Counted from the stretch's first letter, positions 1 through 4,898 are shown. The stretch is DNA of 6,997 bases from Candidatus Aenigmatarchaeota archaeon (GCA_030666115.1 DAOUYM010000042.1:1-6997); one strand, 5' to 3'. Translations and numbers: made by a program. The notes: a model not told the origin generated them from the letters alone.

Positions 1-839
1 ATCATCCTTGAAATTCCGTGTTTCTTGTTCCTGGTGAAGGCTGCATGCCTTGCTCTGTGACCATGAAGAACGAGATTAAAGTTCCTGTTCCTTAGCGTCT
101 GGAGTGAGGAGAATCCACACGTTACAATATCCACCATTACGTACCTGCCACCGTTGTCCTCCACGAACTTCGCTCTCCTGAGCATTTCCTCTGTCTCGGC
201 TGTCACATTTGGCATGTAAACCTTCTTCTCACCGGTCTCTTCTTCTGCTTTCTTCCGCATCTCCAGTGTCTTGAGCACCCTCTTTAGAAATGGATTGAAT
301 CCCTGGTCAGAAAGATTCTCATCATCCTTCACGATGTCACAACCACCAATCCATGCCTTATACGCGACTTCTGCGTGGTCATCTGTCCTCAGGCCAAGCT
401 TTGGCTTAACTATGGTGCCGACAAGCGGCCTGTCCCTGATCCCAAGGATATCCCTGACACCATTCACCCCGAACTTCGGACCCTTGAACATCTTGACCAG
501 TCCTTTCGGAATATCAATGTCAACCAGCCGGAGGTTGCGGATGGATTTCATTCCGAATATGTTCCCTGCGATACTGCTAAGTATCTGGGGGATGTTTCCT
601 GGTTCGAACAGTTCTGGGGGGTACGCAATCTTGATCTGCTTCCCTTTTATCGAGAAAACCCTGGCAGCCAGTTTCCGCATGTATTCTTCTTCAGTGAAGA
701 CCTTGGTCCAGGTTCCGGTAGAGGATTCTGCGGCGACCTGTTCAGCTGTCTCCTTCATCCCAAGTCCCTTTGCAGGCTCCAGATAGAACTCGCAGACCAG
801 GTCCTCAGATGGTTTATATTTAAGGTCAAGGTAGGGCAT
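1..839 (-). CDS. rbcL: Ribulose-1,5-bisphosphate carboxylase large subunit, archaeal form III, 5' part
   Basis: This carboxylates ribulose-1,5-bisphosphate to 3-phosphoglycerate. In archaea, form III enzymes usually work in the AMP/nucleoside salvage route, with AMP phosphorylase and ribose-1,5-bisphosphate isomerase, rather than in a Calvin cycle. The visible 279 residues start MPYLDLKYKPSED and cover the N-terminal domain and much of the barrel; the gene continues beyond the left edge. Active-site signatures are all present: ESSTGTWT (38-45), GNIFG (92-96), GTIVKPKLGL (141-150, catalytic Lys145 and Lys147), GGCDIVKDDEN (165-175, carbamylated Lys171, metal ligands Asp173 and Glu174) and HGHRARHAAF (259-268, His261, Arg262, His265). 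Loop 6 lies outside the window. The ATG at 837-839 sits about 25 nt from a TATA-like element, so the mRNA is probably leaderless. The AMP-pathway role is inferred from family, because no partner genes are visible here. Confidence 0.96.
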   Translation of the reverse strand, partial: MPYLDLKYKPSEDLVCEFYLEPAKGLGMKETAEQVAAESSTGTWTKVFTEEEYMRKLAARVFSIKGKQIKIAYPPELFEPGNIPQILSSIAGNIFGMKSIRNLRLVDIDIPKGLVKMFKGPKFGVNGVRDILGIRDRPLVGTIVKPKLGLRTDDHAEVAYKAWIGGCDIVKDDENLSDQGFNPFLKRVLKTLEMRKKAEEETGEKKVYMPNVTAETEEMLRRAKFVEDNGGRYVMVDIVTCGFSSLQTLRNRNFNLVLHGHRARHAAFTRNKKHGISRM

Positions 840-868
840 ATATATAGTATAGGATTGGTTAAATAAAA
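837..868. promoter_or_regulatory. Divergent, interleaved promoters for rbcL and the beta-CASP RNase
   Basis: TTAAATAAAA at 859-868 reads TTTTATTTAA on the minus strand. Its centre is about 25 nt before the rbcL ATG, which is right for a leaderless transcript. On the plus strand ATATATATA at 838-846 would place a start near 868, giving the RNase ATG at 880 a leader of about 12 nt. This plus-strand TATA element overlaps the rbcL start codon (837-839), so the two transcription complexes could hardly sit there together. TATA boxes are assigned by sequence and spacing only. Confidence 0.55.
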
Positions 869-879
869 TCTTGATTGCG

Positions 880-2127
880 ATGATAAATTTCGACTTTCTT
901 GGCGGAGGTAACGAGGTTGGAAGGGCAGCTGTCGTTGTCGGATCAGGGAATGAGAGATTCCTTTTCGATTACGGCATAGAGGTTCAGACAGGAACTGGCC
1001 CGATACAGCCGGATCTGCCTCTGACAGCGATGTTCATAACACATGCCCACATCGATCACTCGGGCATGATACCGGAACTTTACAAGAGGGGATGGAAAGG
1101 AAACGTCTACGGCACAGGCGCGACGCACGGACTTGGCACAATGCTGCTTAAGGATTCGATAGACGTCCAGAAGAAGAAAGGCCAGGTTCCCCACTACCAA
1201 CGCATACACATAGAGACCATGAACAACTACTGGAAGAATGTGGATTACAACAAACCCATTAGTGTTGGAAAATCCAGTGTCAGGTTTCTGGACGCCGGTC
1301 ACATCCCCGGTTCCTCCTCACCCGTACTTGAGACAGGCGGCAAGAGGATAATGTATACTGGCGACATCAAGTTCGCGGATACGCAGCTCGTAAAGGGAAC
1401 CAAGATATGGAAAGAGGATGTGGACGTATTGATAATGGAGTCCACCTACCACTACAAGAACCACCCGGATAGGAAGAGCCTGGAAAACAATCTAAGGGAA
1501 CTGGTCCAGAACATAATATACAACAACGGCACGGTTCTGATACCGTCCTTTGCTGTAGGCAGGACACAGGAAATGCTATGTATACTTGATAAATTAGGAT
1601 TCCCAATCTTCATGGACGGTATGGGGATAAGGGCGACAGACATAATCCTCAATTACCCGAAATTCATCAGGGATCCGAAGAAACTCAGGAAGGCTTTTTC
1701 CAGGGCAAGGAAGGTCCACGGGAACAAGGACAGAAAGGAAGCCCTTAAAGATCCATGTGTCGTGATATCGACTGCAGGAATGATGAGTGGCGGGCCTATC
1801 GGTTATTATATAAAGAGACTCTACCAGAGAGAGGACTGTGCACTGGTGCTGACCGGCTACCAGGTTGAAGGGACAGTAGGTAATGTGCTGATGAATACAG
1901 GCCGCTATGTCAATGAAGGTGTTGATGCCAAACTGAAGATGCCTTACAGCTTCATGGACTTCTCTGCCCATTGCGGGAGGGACAACCTGATCAGTCTGGT
2001 GAAGAAAACGAATCCAGAGAAGGTGTTCGTGATCCATGGGGATGGGACTCAGAAATTCGCAAAAGAGCTGAAAGGAATGGGATTCGATGCTGTTGCTGTC
2101 CAGAACGGCGATAAGTTTAAAATCTAA
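880..2127 (+). CDS. Beta-CASP metallo-beta-lactamase-fold ribonuclease, aCPSF2-like
   Basis: This is a cytoplasmic zinc-dependent RNase of the archaeal CPSF/RNase J group, involved in RNA processing, decay or transcript 3'-end formation. It has 415 residues. The metallo-beta-lactamase motifs are THAHIDH (54-60), His141 in DAGHIPGS and Asp162 in YTGD. The beta-CASP motifs are A, MESTY with Glu187; B, SAHCGRD with His364; and C, IHGD with His386. All metal ligands are present, so the enzyme should be active. There is no N-terminal KH-domain extension, and the length fits aCPSF2 rather than the KH-containing aCPSF1 (about 630 residues). Whether it acts as an endonuclease or a 5'-3' exonuclease cannot be told. 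I chose ATG at 880; an in-frame TTG at 871 would add three residues. A small gene follows 29 nt downstream with its own Shine-Dalgarno and is probably co-transcribed. Confidence 0.93.
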   Translation: MINFDFLGGGNEVGRAAVVVGSGNERFLFDYGIEVQTGTGPIQPDLPLTAMFITHAHIDHSGMIPELYKRGWKGNVYGTGATHGLGTMLLKDSIDVQKKKGQVPHYQRIHIETMNNYWKNVDYNKPISVGKSSVRFLDAGHIPGSSSPVLETGGKRIMYTGDIKFADTQLVKGTKIWKEDVDVLIMESTYHYKNHPDRKSLENNLRELVQNIIYNNGTVLIPSFAVGRTQEMLCILDKLGFPIFMDGMGIRATDIILNYPKFIRDPKKLRKAFSRARKVHGNKDRKEALKDPCVVISTAGMMSGGPIGYYIKRLYQREDCALVLTGYQVEGTVGNVLMNTGRYVNEGVDAKLKMPYSFMDFSAHCGRDNLISLVKKTNPEKVFVIHGDGTQKFAKELKGMGFDAVAVQNGDKFKI

Positions 2128-2143
2128 TTATATATTAATCATA

Positions 2144-2151
2144 AGGAGGTG
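2144..2151 (+). promoter_or_regulatory. Strong Shine-Dalgarno for the 55-aa protein
   Basis: AGGAGGTG ends 5 nt before the ATG at 2157. It fixes this start and supports translation as the second gene of a transcript. A TATA-like stretch at 2126-2138 could also give the gene its own promoter. Confidence 0.8.
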
Positions 2152-2156
2152 GAAAA

Positions 2157-2324
2157 ATGGCAGTTAAACATGGTGAGTTCAAGGGTTTCAAAACCATCAG
2201 CCTTATGAGAACCGAGGACGATAAATACCCGTTCACTTTTGGTGTTGCAAAGGCACAGCTGATAATTAACAACATGAACGAGATAAAGAAGTTCGTTGAA
2301 AAGAACGCTGGAAAGAGTGAATGA
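2157..2324 (+). CDS. Conserved-looking 55-residue protein of unknown function
   Basis: The 55-residue product begins MAVKHGEFKGFKTISL and is charged and soluble, with no membrane segment or Cys cluster. The layout suggests a short beta-rich N-terminal half (EFKGFKTISLMR, then KYPFTFGVAKA) followed by a helix (LIINNMNEIKKFVEK). It resembles small archaeal and bacterial hypothetical proteins that share a core like EDDKYPFxFGxxKAxLIxxNxxxIKKFV. I recall that pattern from experience and have not searched for it, and I know no function. A strong Shine-Dalgarno precedes it, and it lies 29 nt after the beta-CASP RNase, so the two are likely co-expressed. Its end is 16 nt from the convergent DUF504 gene. 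Confidence 0.82.
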   Translation: MAVKHGEFKGFKTISLMRTEDDKYPFTFGVAKAQLIINNMNEIKKFVEKNAGKSE

Positions 2325-2340
2325 ACTGAAGGGTGAGCCA

Positions 2341-2598
2341 TTACCGGTTTCGAACCGTTTCAGGTCTCTTCCAGATGATATTCTTACCCAACCTTATCTC
2401 AAGAATCCTGTGCAGTGGGATATGCGTTTCTCTCCCACTACCATCTTCATTGTAGTGGAAATAAGATTTCTTGATTTCTGTCACGTTCTTCCCAGGAATC
2501 ACTTTCCTGTCTCCAGGTGCGCCTCTATGTAGTATCACTATCTCACATTCTTCTAGCCCACCAACCCATTTCAGTCTGTTAAGAACGTTGTTGACCAT
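2341..2598 (-). CDS. DUF504 (UPF0248) family protein, MJ1316-type domain
   Basis: The 85-residue product fills a single DUF504 domain, also described as the MJ1316 RNA cyclic group end recognition domain (PF04457). Family hallmarks are visible: RLKW near residues 8-11, EIVILHRGAPGDRKVIPG (19-36, matching the family's EIxYxDRGxPGxxKxIPG), a VTEIKKSYF strand (39-47), and THIPLHRILEIR (58-69, matching xIPxHRVLEI). The family is thought to recognise RNA ends with 2',3'-cyclic phosphate, based mainly on domain associations, so an RNA-repair or processing role is plausible rather than shown. The gene stands alone and converges on the 55-aa gene. No Shine-Dalgarno is seen; an AT-rich TTTTTATTTT-like stretch around 2617-2635 would suit a leaderless transcript. 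Confidence 0.88.
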   Translation of the reverse strand: MVNNVLNRLKWVGGLEECEIVILHRGAPGDRKVIPGKNVTEIKKSYFHYNEDGSGRETHIPLHRILEIRLGKNIIWKRPETVRNR

Positions 2599-2645
2599 GA
2601 GAAAGAATTGGGAAGTGAAAATAAAAACAAAAAAAGGATCAGATT

Positions 2646-2702
2646 GCCCGTCATAATCATTAACAACAAAGAGACGGGCCGAAAAGGAATGAAGTACCCG
2701 TC
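2646..2702. other. Mutually exclusive hairpin element in the intergenic region
   Basis: In the 204 bp gap 2599-2802, GACGGG at 2673-2678 can pair either with CCCGTC at 2647-2652 (7 bp with the flanking G/C, 20-nt loop) or with CCCGTC at 2697-2702 (6 bp, 18-nt loop). The two foldings exclude each other. No coding sequence is supported here. The element could belong to the leader of either neighbouring gene or to an unannotated small RNA, and such short stems may also arise by chance. Confidence 0.3.
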
Positions 2703-2761
2703 AGGTTGTCTTTGCTCATATAATAGGCTTTCATCATCTCATGAGAGACTTGGATTTTCGG

Positions 2762-2780
2762 TTTATAAAGTTTATTTAAG
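2762..2780 (+). promoter_or_regulatory. TATA region for the lysine-rich mini-protein gene
   Basis: TTTATAAAGTTTATTTAAG contains two TATA-like blocks. The second (2771-2779) is centred about 28 nt before the ATG at 2803. No Shine-Dalgarno is visible between them, so a leaderless or near-leaderless transcript is expected. Confidence 0.55.
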
Positions 2781-2802
2781 CTCCCACTGACAAATTATTT
2801 CC

Positions 2803-2907
2803 ATGCCAGCCAAGAAGAAAGCAGTAAAGAAGAAGACAGCAACCAAAAAGAAATCAGCCAAGAAGAAAGTAACCAAAAGCAAGTCCCGATGCTGTTCATG
2901 TTGCTAA
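2803..2907 (+). CDS. 34-residue lysine-rich mini-protein with C-terminal CCSCC
   Basis: The 34-residue product starts MPAKKKAVKKKTATKKK. Residues 3-28 are nearly all Lys, Ala, Thr, Val and Ser in short KKK-type repeats, like the tails of bacterial histone H1-like proteins and the small lysine-rich basic proteins often seen in archaea. It then ends abruptly in RCCSCC (29-34). The basic tail should bind DNA or RNA electrostatically. Four cysteines in five residues could bind zinc or another metal, or form disulfides. The gene has a good TATA element at the right distance and a clean ATG and stop, which supports a real gene despite its size. The function is not known. It converges on tRNA-Ala, whose 3' end is 57 nt away. 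Confidence 0.68.
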   Translation: MPAKKKAVKKKTATKKKSAKKKVTKSKSRCCSCC

Positions 2908-2936
2908 TGATACTGAATTCTATAAGAGAGAATAAC

Positions 2937-2954
2937 ATTCCTACCTAAAGGAAT
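2937..2954. terminator. Small hairpin between convergent genes
   Basis: ATTCCT (2937-2942) and AGGAAT (2949-2954) form a 6-bp stem with a 6-nt loop between the end of the mini-protein gene and the 3' end of tRNA-Ala. It could mark transcript ends on either strand. There is no strong T-run beside it, so the call is weak. Confidence 0.25.
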
Positions 2955-2964
2955 AAAGAACCAA

Positions 2965-3086
2965 TGGACCGGCCGGGATTCTCAGGGGAAGGACGGCTTG
3001 GTTAAACCAATACATGCCGTCAGTCCAATTTGAACCCGGGGCCTCTCGATTGCCAACCGAGTGATCTACCGCTGATCTACCGGCCC
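2965..3086 (-). tRNA. tRNA-Ala(GGC) with a T-loop intron
   Basis: The mature 72-nt cloverleaf is complete after removing a 50-nt intron. It has acceptor GGGCCGG/CCGGTCC (one G-T pair), D stem GATC/GATC, anticodon stem CTCGG/TCGAG with loop TTGGCAA (anticodon GGC, Ala), a five-base variable loop, T stem CCGGG/CCCGG and discriminator A. CCA is not encoded. The 3' exon is 2965-2978 and the 5' exon 3029-3086. Its first ten bases overlap the end of the HD-domain gene, whose TAG stop is tRNA positions 8-10. A weak AT-rich box about 26 nt upstream lies inside that gene, so transcription may be read-through, internal or both. Confidence 0.95.
2979..3028 (-). other. Non-canonical tRNA intron, T-loop position 59/60 (tRNA-Ala)
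   Basis: The BHB motif is fully visible. The central helix is TTCA (exon) with TGAG (intron), the 5' bulge is AAT and the 3' bulge is AAT. Cutting AA|T in both gives mature T loop TTCAAAT. The inner part holds a GACGGC/GCCGTC stem topped by TTGG-TTTAA-CCAA, with a weaker internal loop below. Length is 50 nt. Confidence 0.88.
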
Positions 3087-3637
3087 TTCTCTATAAATTC
3101 TTTTACAATGATTTTAATGTTTTCATTTTGTATACTATTCAGGTTTCTTTCTCTCCAGAAACTCCCAAGGGAATCCTTGAAGTTTCCCCTATTATGGTAT
3201 CTACGTGCCTGCATTATCATTTCTGCAATGTCCAGATCCCTCGTAAAGATCGCTTCTGGTGTCTTCCCATCTATGTATTCTCTCCATAGCACCATAATCT
3301 CCTTTGAAGTGGAGCTGTCCAGATTGGATAATATCTTTCTCATGGCGGTTTTCTCTATCTTCAGTCTTTCCTTACTCGTCATAGTCCCTCCTTCTGGCCA
3401 ACTCTCCTTCGTTATTATATCACCTGTTACTGATTCCGCCAAATCATGAATGATGCTCATTCTTATGATTTTATCCCTATCAATTCCTTTGGGTATTGAT
3501 ACAGATAATCCAAGTAATGACATCATTAAACTGTGATCTGCCACACTCTCGGGATTTTTAACACCCCTAATTACCCATCCAGTCCTTTTAATTTCTTTCA
3601 ATCTTCCAATCTCTTCCAAAAACCTTGTCATATCCAT
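3077..3637 (-). CDS. HD-domain phosphohydrolase, YfbR/HDDC2-like 5'-deoxynucleotidase
   Basis: This family dephosphorylates nucleoside monophosphates, typically dNMPs to deoxynucleosides, with a divalent metal. The 186-residue product matches it: FLEEIGRLKEIKRTGWVIRG at the N terminus, ESVADHS (30-36, metal His35), IIHDLAES (62-69, the His64-Asp65 pair) and RDLDIAEMIMQA (133-144, metal Asp136; relatives often have DKLEM here). The reading frame continues upstream to 3730, but that stretch is tRNA-Val, so I start at ATG 3637, which gives MDMTRFLEEI (ATG 3631 is an alternative). The ATG lies 2 nt after the tRNA-Val discriminator. The last 10 nt, including the TAG stop, are the first 10 nt of tRNA-Ala. 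The gene is more AT-rich than the RuBisCO and peptidase genes. Exact substrate is inferred. Confidence 0.88.
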   Translation of the reverse strand: MDMTRFLEEIGRLKEIKRTGWVIRGVKNPESVADHSLMMSLLGLSVSIPKGIDRDKIIRMSIIHDLAESVTGDIITKESWPEGGTMTSKERLKIEKTAMRKILSNLDSSTSKEIMVLWREYIDGKTPEAIFTRDLDIAEMIMQARRYHNRGNFKDSLGSFWRERNLNSIQNENIKIIVKEFIEKGR

Positions 3638-3639
3638 AG

Positions 3640-3746
3640 TGGGCCGGCCCAGATTCGAACTGGGGATCTTCGCCTTGTAAGGGCGACGTCCTAACCAATT
3701 GTCCGCGTCCTTTCTTACGAAAGGGAACACTCTAGACCACCGGCCC
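3640..3746 (-). tRNA. tRNA-Val(TAC) with a D-loop intron
   Basis: After removing 33 nt the mature tRNA is 74 nt. It has acceptor GGGCCGG/CCGGCCC, D stem GTCT/GGAC with loop AGTTGGTTA, anticodon stem TCGCC/GGCGA with loop CTTACAA (anticodon TAC, Val), variable AGATC, T stem CCCAG/CTGGG with loop TTCGAAT, and discriminator A. CCA is not encoded. The 3' exon is 3640-3698 and the 5' exon 3732-3746. A TATA box TTTATAAA at 3773-3780 serves it. The HD-domain gene begins 2 nt downstream on the same strand. Confidence 0.96.
3699..3731 (-). other. Non-canonical tRNA intron, D-loop position 15/16 (tRNA-Val)
   Basis: The central helix is formed by the D-stem exon strand GTCT with GGAC inside the intron (3701-3704), bulges AGA and AAT. 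Cutting AG|A and AA|T gives D loop AGTTGGTTA. The inner stem is GTGT/ACGC, then a TC bulge, then CCTTTC/GAAAGG closed by GTAA. The intronic GGAC copies the true D-stem partner, so GTCT must swap partners after splicing. The outer helix is weak, so this is a relaxed BHB. Length is 33 nt. Confidence 0.85.
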
Positions 3747-3755
3747 GTAGATTAA

Positions 3756-3780
3756 TTTATAATTTAGAAGAGTTTATAAA
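3756..3780. promoter_or_regulatory. Interleaved divergent promoters for tRNA-Val and tRNA-Gly
   Basis: Only 42 bp separate the two tRNA genes. TTTATAATTT (3756-3765) is centred about 28 nt before tRNA-Gly on the plus strand. TTTATAAA (3773-3780, self-complementary) is centred about 30 nt before tRNA-Val on the minus strand. Each TATA box lies downstream of the other one in its own reading direction, so the promoters overlap. Confidence 0.6.
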
Positions 3781-3788
3781 GAAACATT

Positions 3789-3894
3789 GCGCCATTAGTC
3801 TAGAGGCAGGACACGGGCTTCCCAAGCCTGTAACGCGGGTTCGATTGCACTGCTGGCAGAGGAACCAGCAGGGCTGAACATCCCGCATGGCGCA
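3789..3894 (+). tRNA. tRNA-Gly(CCC) with a T-loop intron
   Basis: The mature 71-nt form has acceptor GCGCCAT/ATGGCGC, D stem GTCT/GGAC with a 7-nt loop, anticodon stem CGGGC/GCCTG with loop TTCCCAA (anticodon CCC, Gly), variable TAAC, T stem GCGGG/CCCGC with loop TTCGATT, and discriminator A. CCA is not encoded. Exons are 3789-3845 and 3881-3894. It converges on tRNA-Ser(GCT); the 54 bp between them shows no feature I can name. Confidence 0.95.
3846..3880 (+). other. Non-canonical tRNA intron, T-loop position 59/60 (tRNA-Gly)
   Basis: The central helix is TTCG (exon) with TGAA (intron), bulges are ATT and CAT. Cutting AT|T and CA|T gives T loop TTCGATT. The inner helix GCACTGCTGG/CCAGCAGGGC pairs over ten positions with one A-G mismatch and an 8-nt loop. 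Length is 35 nt. The body is unlike the Ala intron even though the insertion point is the same. Confidence 0.88.
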
Positions 3895-3948
3895 TCACAT
3901 CTTCTATACTCTACGCGGTCGGTACATAACTTCTCTAATAAATAGAAA

Positions 3949-4065
3949 CGCCGAGGGAGGGATTTGAACCCTCGTGTGCTTACGCACACACGGTTAGCAA
4001 CCTTACGCATCTTACTGATCAGATTCAGAAAGATTGTGCGCCTTTAACCACTCGGCCACCTCGGC
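3949..4065 (-). tRNA. tRNA-Ser(GCT) with an anticodon-stem intron
   Basis: The mature 84-nt class II tRNA has acceptor GCCGAGG/CCTCGGC, anticodon stem CACGG/CCGTG with loop TTGCTAA (anticodon GCT, Ser), a 15-nt variable arm with stem TGTGC/GCACA and loop GTAA, T stem GAGGG/CCCTC with uninterrupted loop TTCAAAT, and discriminator G as is usual for archaeal tRNA-Ser. Exons are 3949-4002 and 4036-4065. The entire 5' exon is also protein-coding sequence: it is codons 224-233 of the LAGLIDADG gene. Any promoter of its own must lie within that gene; an AT-rich stretch near 4085-4098 is the only candidate. Confidence 0.95.
4003..4035 (-). other. Non-canonical tRNA intron, anticodon-stem position 29/30 (tRNA-Ser GCT)
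   Basis: The central helix is GCGC (exon) with GCGT (intron), bulges are ACA and AAG. Cutting AC|A and AA|G restores a perfect CACGG/CCGTG anticodon stem. The inner helix is ATCTT/AAGAT with a 16-nt cap that can add a CTGA/TCAG pairing. Length is 33 nt. The stop codon of the LAGLIDADG gene (4012-4014) lies inside it. Confidence 0.88.
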
Positions 4066-4734
4066 TTTGACGTTATCGAATCTTTCTATCTTTTTATTAT
4101 TGTGCGGTTTTATATCTTTAAAAAATCTTATTACGTTCTTCCAGCCAGTCATTCTTACTTTGGAATTTGATCTTTCAAACCACATTTTAAATTCCATTTT
4201 TCCCATAATCTTCTTTATTTGTAGAATGTGTTCCTTTGATCTGGAAGAAATATCAACTATAGGTTGTCTATATTTAAGATCTGGACCACTTTTCCTAACG
4301 TAAAATGATCCATCCGTATCAAATACTCCACGAACATATGGCCCCCAACAATTCTTATTATTGATTATAATTCTTGGGATCTGGACAGTATATGATTTCT
4401 TACCTATTGGAAACCCCAAATTATCATGAAATATCTCTTTTACTCTGGGACCACACACCCTTATCCCAACAACATATCCTTTCTTCTTAGAGTAATATCG
4501 CTTGATTATTTTCAATTCTTTAGAAAATGCTCTTTCAAAAATAGGTTTAACATGATTTCTATAATAATCAATTTCGTTGGCATTTCCTCTAACTTCCACT
4601 ACAAATCCATGGTTGGTTCTATAGAGTGTGCCGTCGCCTGCAAATATACCAGCCATTTCGCCTAGATCTTCAGCACACATAAGACCAAGGATTTCAGCCT
4701 TTTCAGGACTCATATGCTGGGATTTCTTAATCAT
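4012..4734 (-). CDS. LAGLIDADG homing endonuclease overlapping tRNA-Ser(GCT)
   Basis: This is a two-motif, single-chain LAGLIDADG DNA endonuclease of 240 residues. Motif 1 is LGEMAGIFAGDG (24-35, catalytic Asp34) and motif 2 is GPYVRGVFDTDG (131-142, Asp141). Both acidic residues are intact, so it may be active. A third, weaker look-alike, EKAEILGLMCAE (11-22), stands just before motif 1. The folded domain appears to end near KKIERFDNV (214-222). Residues 224-233 (AEVAEWLKAH) are the translated 5' exon of tRNA-Ser, and 234-240 plus the stop come from its intron. ATG 4734 gives the longest form; ATG 4713 (Met8) lies about 28 nt after a TATA-like TAATATTTAA (4737-4746) and may be the real leaderless start. 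AT-rich composition and family suggest a mobile gene. Confidence 0.88.
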   Translation of the reverse strand: MIKKSQHMSPEKAEILGLMCAEDLGEMAGIFAGDGTLYRTNHGFVVEVRGNANEIDYYRNHVKPIFERAFSKELKIIKRYYSKKKGYVVGIRVCGPRVKEIFHDNLGFPIGKKSYTVQIPRIIINNKNCWGPYVRGVFDTDGSFYVRKSGPDLKYRQPIVDISSRSKEHILQIKKIMGKMEFKMWFERSNSKVRMTGWKNVIRFFKDIKPHNNKKIERFDNVKAEVAEWLKAHNLSESDQ

Positions 4735-4751
4735 GATTAAATATTAGTCGA

Positions 4752-4812
4752 AGCGCTCTTATGTTGTTTTAGCAGAGCGACCTCGAAGAGGGAAAATAAC
4801 AATATGAGCGCT
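4752..4812. repeat. Short inverted repeats upstream of the LAGLIDADG gene
   Basis: In the 205 bp gap 4735-4939, AGCGCTC (4752-4758) is the inverted copy of GAGCGCT (4806-4812). Inside it, CGCTCT (4754-4759) can pair with AGAGCG (4774-4779), and CCTC-GAA-GAGG (4781-4791) forms a small hairpin. The two larger pairings compete. No tRNA fragment or coding sequence is recognisable here. It may be regulatory, or the edge of the inserted endonuclease gene. Confidence 0.35.
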
Positions 4813-4860
4813 GAGATATAGTTCAGGATTTATTGACCATCCCAGCAGTTGTTGGCAATA

Positions 4861-4898
4861 AGCTTATAAACCTTTATTTTATATTTATTTTATAAGCT
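4861..4898. promoter_or_regulatory. Inverted-repeat TATA region upstream of the PRC-barrel gene
   Basis: AGCTTATAAA (4861-4870) and TTTATAAGCT (4889-4898) are perfect 10-bp inverted repeats 18 bp apart, and each contains a TATA-like core. The right copy would start transcription near 4919, allowing a leader that includes the Shine-Dalgarno. The symmetry would also suit a dimeric regulator. A third TATA-like run at 4908-4915 is too close for a leader that includes the Shine-Dalgarno. Confidence 0.45.

Noticed and set aside
271..866. Two long plus-strand open frames at 271-786 and 375-866
   Set aside because: They are antisense to rbcL, whose minus-strand translation contains all RuBisCO active-site motifs. 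The plus-strand products look like nothing known.
2639..2737. C/D box guide RNA on the minus strand
   Set aside because: AUGAUGA (2731-2737), CUGA (2701-2704), AUGAUUA (2654-2660) and CUGA (2639-2642) occur in the right order. The C to D' distance (26 nt) and D' to C' distance (40 nt) do not fit archaeal guides, and there is no terminal stem.
2608..2790. Plus-strand open frame of 60 codons in the intergenic region
   Set aside because: It has a non-ATG start, no ribosome binding site and no family resemblance, and it overlaps the hairpins and the TATA region of the next gene.
3638..3730. N-terminal extension of the HD-domain protein
   Set aside because: The open frame continues, but it is the 3' part of tRNA-Val and its intron. 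The family's N terminus begins at MDMTRFLEEI.
3795..4010. Minus-strand open frame of 71 codons
   Set aside because: It covers antisense tRNA-Gly and part of tRNA-Ser, with no protein features.
3947..4065. Endonuclease gene as a normal intron-encoded homing endonuclease
   Set aside because: The tRNA-Ser intron is only 33 nt. The gene body lies upstream of the tRNA, not between its exons, and no duplicated tRNA 5' fragment is visible beyond the gene's start.
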